From Phascolarctobacterium_A sp902463975 (lineage in GTDB: Bacteria > Bacillota > Negativicutes > Acidaminococcales > Acidaminococcaceae): a DNA stretch of 15,457 nucleotides. The number at the start of each line of letters is the position of its first letter. The first letter of the stretch is position 1. The notes beneath the pieces are model-generated. The model searched no databases. It saw nothing but the letters and a program-made list of their open reading frames with translations, and had not been told where the DNA came from. Both the position numbers and the translations under genes were made by a program. Positions 14,592 to 15,457 of the stretch are shown in pieces. The DNA lies in contig NZ_CABQHJ010000043.1 in the NCBI RefSeq assembly GCF_902463975.1, positions 1 to 15,457 on the forward strand, given 5' to 3'.

Positions 14592-14612
14592 CTACTCCCT
14601 TGTGAGTGGGGG
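14592..14612 (+). promoter_or_regulatory. leader hairpin sequestering the toxin ribosome site
   Basis: CTACTC (14592-14597) pairs with GAGTGG (14604-14609) around CCTTGT, and three further U-G pairs can extend the stem to 14612, taking in the G-run GGGGG (14608-14612) that serves as the Shine-Dalgarno for the ATG at 14620. Occlusion of this kind is common in type I toxin mRNAs. Confidence 0.5.
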
Positions 14613-14619
14613 TGATGTT

Positions 14620-14697
14620 ATGACTGTTTTCGAAGCGTTATCTTTGATGATTGCTTTCGCAACTCTGGTCGTGCTGATACTTACGTATTGTAAGTAA
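14620..14697 (+). CDS. holin-like type I toxin peptide
   Basis: A 25-residue peptide that starts MTVFEALSLMIAF and ends LTYCK. It has a short acidic N-terminus (Glu5), one membrane-spanning helix (about 7-22) and a C-terminal Lys. The EALSLMIAF block is the hallmark of the 'putative holin-like toxin' family of Firmicutes, membrane peptides made from type I toxin-antitoxin loci. GGGGGTGAT lies directly upstream, the sequence usual for these genes. An in-frame GTG at 14602 would add six residues but would leave no ribosome site. Its gene faces a convergent antisense RNA and shares a terminator with it. Toxicity is inferred from the family, not shown by sequence. Confidence 0.85.
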   Translation: MTVFEALSLMIAFATLVVLILTYCK

Positions 14698-14707
14698 TTA
14701 CAGCATG

Positions 14708-14740
14708 AAAAAACCGCCTAGCGGTAAGACGGTTTCTTTC
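14708..14740. terminator. bidirectional terminator shared by toxin mRNA and antisense RNA
   Basis: The outer stem is AAACCG (14711-14716) with CGGTTT (14730-14735); an alternative inner stem ACCGC-CTA-GCGGT competes with it. On the minus strand it is followed by six Ts and on the plus strand by TTTCTTTCT, so both convergent transcripts can end here. Sharing the stem also makes the 3' ends of the two RNAs complementary. Confidence 0.75.
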
Positions 14741-14791
14741 TAACTTCTAAACAATGAGGAGAACCGGCTTTCCACAACCAGTTGTCTCTTT
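14708..14791 (-). ncRNA. antisense RNA (antitoxin) of the type I locus
   Basis: Predicted RNA of about 84 bases running towards the toxin gene from a consensus promoter (14798-14826) to the shared terminator. No open reading frame of note lies in it. It can form a 5' hairpin in which AACTGG pairs with CCGGTT (14764-14783 region). It does not overlap the toxin reading frame itself; contact with the toxin mRNA would be through the terminator stem and through a 10-base element complementary, with G-U pairs, to the toxin leader at 14583-14592. This layout resembles the RNA I/RNA II arrangement of the enterococcal par locus. Confidence 0.65.
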
Positions 14792-14797
14792 ATGTCT

Positions 14798-14826
14798 ATT
14801 ATACGTTTTATATTGTTTTTTGTCAA
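14798..14826 (-). promoter_or_regulatory. perfect consensus promoter of the antisense RNA
   Basis: Read on the minus strand this is TTGACA, 17 bases, TATAAT: both hexamers exact and the spacing optimal. It is the strongest promoter in the window and has no coding sequence downstream of it, which is the main argument for a non-coding RNA. Expected start near 14791. Confidence 0.9.
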
Positions 14827-14880
14827 ACCTGAAGGGTTTGCAGGGGTGGTTTTCGGAGAGCTGTGGGGTAGTGGAAGCTA

Positions 14881-15387
14881 TTAAATTTTCCAGGAGTGAA
14901 TAATTTTAAGGTGTTCAACTTCTTTGTAGATGGCTGGATTAATAAGCTTAATCAAAGTACCCTTTGCACCCTTGGATTTGGTTTCGAAAACTTTGCCACT
15001 CTGAAGTTTTTTGAGGGCATTGACTGCAACGCTTCGGGTGATGCCAATCTTGTCCGCCATTTGTGATGCTACGATGATTGTCTCGTCCTGGTTGTTAAGT
15101 TCATCTAGAATGTGCAGGATGATGCGGTATTCAGAGTAGGAGAGCGTTCCCAAAGCGTTCCTGGCAGATATTTTCTGGTGAATCTTGTTTTCTGCTTGGA
15201 GTGTACGTCTAAATTGTTGCTGTAGCTCTATGAGAGCTGTCATGCATTCATTCATTACAAGCTTTTCTTCTCTTAATGTGGTTTCCCTTTCGAGCTGTAT
15301 TAAGGTAGCTTTTGTGTTATGAAAGTTTTCGTCATGCTCGTTGGCAAAAGTTTTAAATAACTGATTCATGTTGTCTCTGAGGTTCAT
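14881..15387 (-). CDS. CodY-type winged-helix regulator lacking the GAF domain
   Basis: Residues about 80-160 closely match the CodY DNA-binding domain: LGTLSYSEYRIILHILDEL (79-97), then VASQMADKIGITRSVAVNAL (106-125) as the helix-turn-helix, and KGAKGTLIKLIN (139-150) as the wing. Canonical CodY is about 260 residues with an N-terminal GAF domain sensing branched-chain amino acids; here only about 75 helical, coiled-coil-prone residues precede the DNA-binding part. It is thus a stand-alone CodY-like DNA-binding protein, not CodY itself; ligand and targets are unknown. GAGGAG lies 12 bases before the ATG, and a TAA in frame between them rules out an earlier start. An inverted repeat overlaps its promoter, suggesting autoregulation. 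It points leftwards, towards the antisense RNA promoter, with no clear terminator between. Confidence 0.85.
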   Translation of the reverse strand: MNLRDNMNQLFKTFANEHDENFHNTKATLIQLERETTLREEKLVMNECMTALIELQQQFRRTLQAENKIHQKISARNALGTLSYSEYRIILHILDELNNQDETIIVASQMADKIGITRSVAVNALKKLQSGKVFETKSKGAKGTLIKLINPAIYKEVEHLKIIHSWKI

Positions 15388-15409
15388 CGGTTGTTTTTAC
15401 TCCTCGTAT

Positions 15410-15438
15410 AATATAGTCATAGCTTAGGTTGCTTTTAA
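15410..15438 (-). promoter_or_regulatory. probable promoter of the CodY-like gene
   Basis: Minus-strand reading TTAAAA, 17 bases, TATATT; a TATTAT two bases further is an alternative -10. The start would fall near 15403, close to the ribosome site. Confidence 0.5.
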
Positions 15439-15455
15439 TAAAAATTTAAGCTATG
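15418..15455. repeat. 9-bp inverted repeat spanning the CodY-like gene promoter
   Basis: CATAGCTTA (15418-15426) and TAAGCTATG (15447-15455) are perfect inverted copies 29 bases apart. One arm sits between the -10 and -35, the other just upstream of the -35, as expected for operator half-sites of a dimeric repressor. The window ends two bases after the second arm, so more may lie outside. Confidence 0.65.
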
Positions 15456-15457
15456 CT

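Noticed and set aside
14825..14840. Hairpin AAACCT-GAA-GGGTTT as terminator of the CodY-like gene
   Set aside because: On the minus strand no T-run follows, and the element overlaps the -35 of the antisense promoter; it may be a regulatory palindrome but not a convincing terminator.
15399..15457. Canonical CodY box near the CodY-like gene
   Set aside because: No good match to AATTTTCWGAAAATT; the only strong symmetry is the unrelated CATAGCTTA repeat.

Overview
The window looks like a chromosome segment of a low-to-mid GC anaerobic Firmicute, most likely a diderm Negativicute. This is an inference from three things: a phosphatidylethanolamine (psd-pssA) pair, an NfnAB-type ferredoxin:NADP oxidoreductase, and a CodY-type winged-helix protein, together with typical Firmicute promoters, GGAGG ribosome sites and intrinsic terminators. 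No rRNA, tRNA, CRISPR array or transposase is visible.

Layout, left to right. (1) 113-841: a WecG/TagA/CpsF glycosyltransferase, closed by a clear terminator. (2) 1056-3692: psd, pssA (4-bp overlap) and a membrane-bound family 2 glycosyltransferase, an envelope-lipid operon ending in a terminator. (3) 3825-4472: a PpaX-like HAD phosphatase behind an extended -10 promoter. (4) 4629-6248: an AlbA_2/GHKL ATP-binding protein with its own promoter and terminator, AT-rich codon use and an in-frame 63-bp tandem repeat; it looks like an inserted accessory gene. (5) 6427-13842: seven tightly packed genes between a promoter and a long terminator: purine-nucleoside phosphorylase (MTAP/MTIP family), mtnA, ahcY, class II aldolase, mtaD, nfnA/sudB and nfnB/gltA. 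(6) 14187-14453: an isolated 88-aa protein with its own promoter and terminator. (7) 14533-14826: a previously unlabelled-looking type I toxin-antitoxin locus, made of a 25-codon holin-like toxin gene facing an antisense RNA that has a perfect consensus promoter, with a shared bidirectional terminator. (8) 14881-15387, minus strand: a CodY-type DNA-binding domain on a helical N-terminus without the GAF sensor, with an inverted repeat across its promoter.

How it works together. The seven-gene operon takes the spent products of S-adenosylmethionine chemistry: 5'-methylthioadenosine (MTA), S-adenosylhomocysteine (SAH) and perhaps 5'-deoxyadenosine. MtaD deaminates the adenosyl group. The phosphorylase, which carries Asn where adenine-specific MTAPs carry Asp, would cleave the inosyl product. 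MtnA isomerises the sugar phosphate, and the class II aldolase dehydrates or cleaves it. The AhcY belongs to the Thermotoga/archaeal type with altered adenine-site residues. Together the residues suggest a deamination-first (inosyl) salvage route like the one known from methanogens; this is the main metabolic hypothesis. The toxin-antitoxin locus beside the GAF-less CodY-like regulator is the main accessory-region finding.
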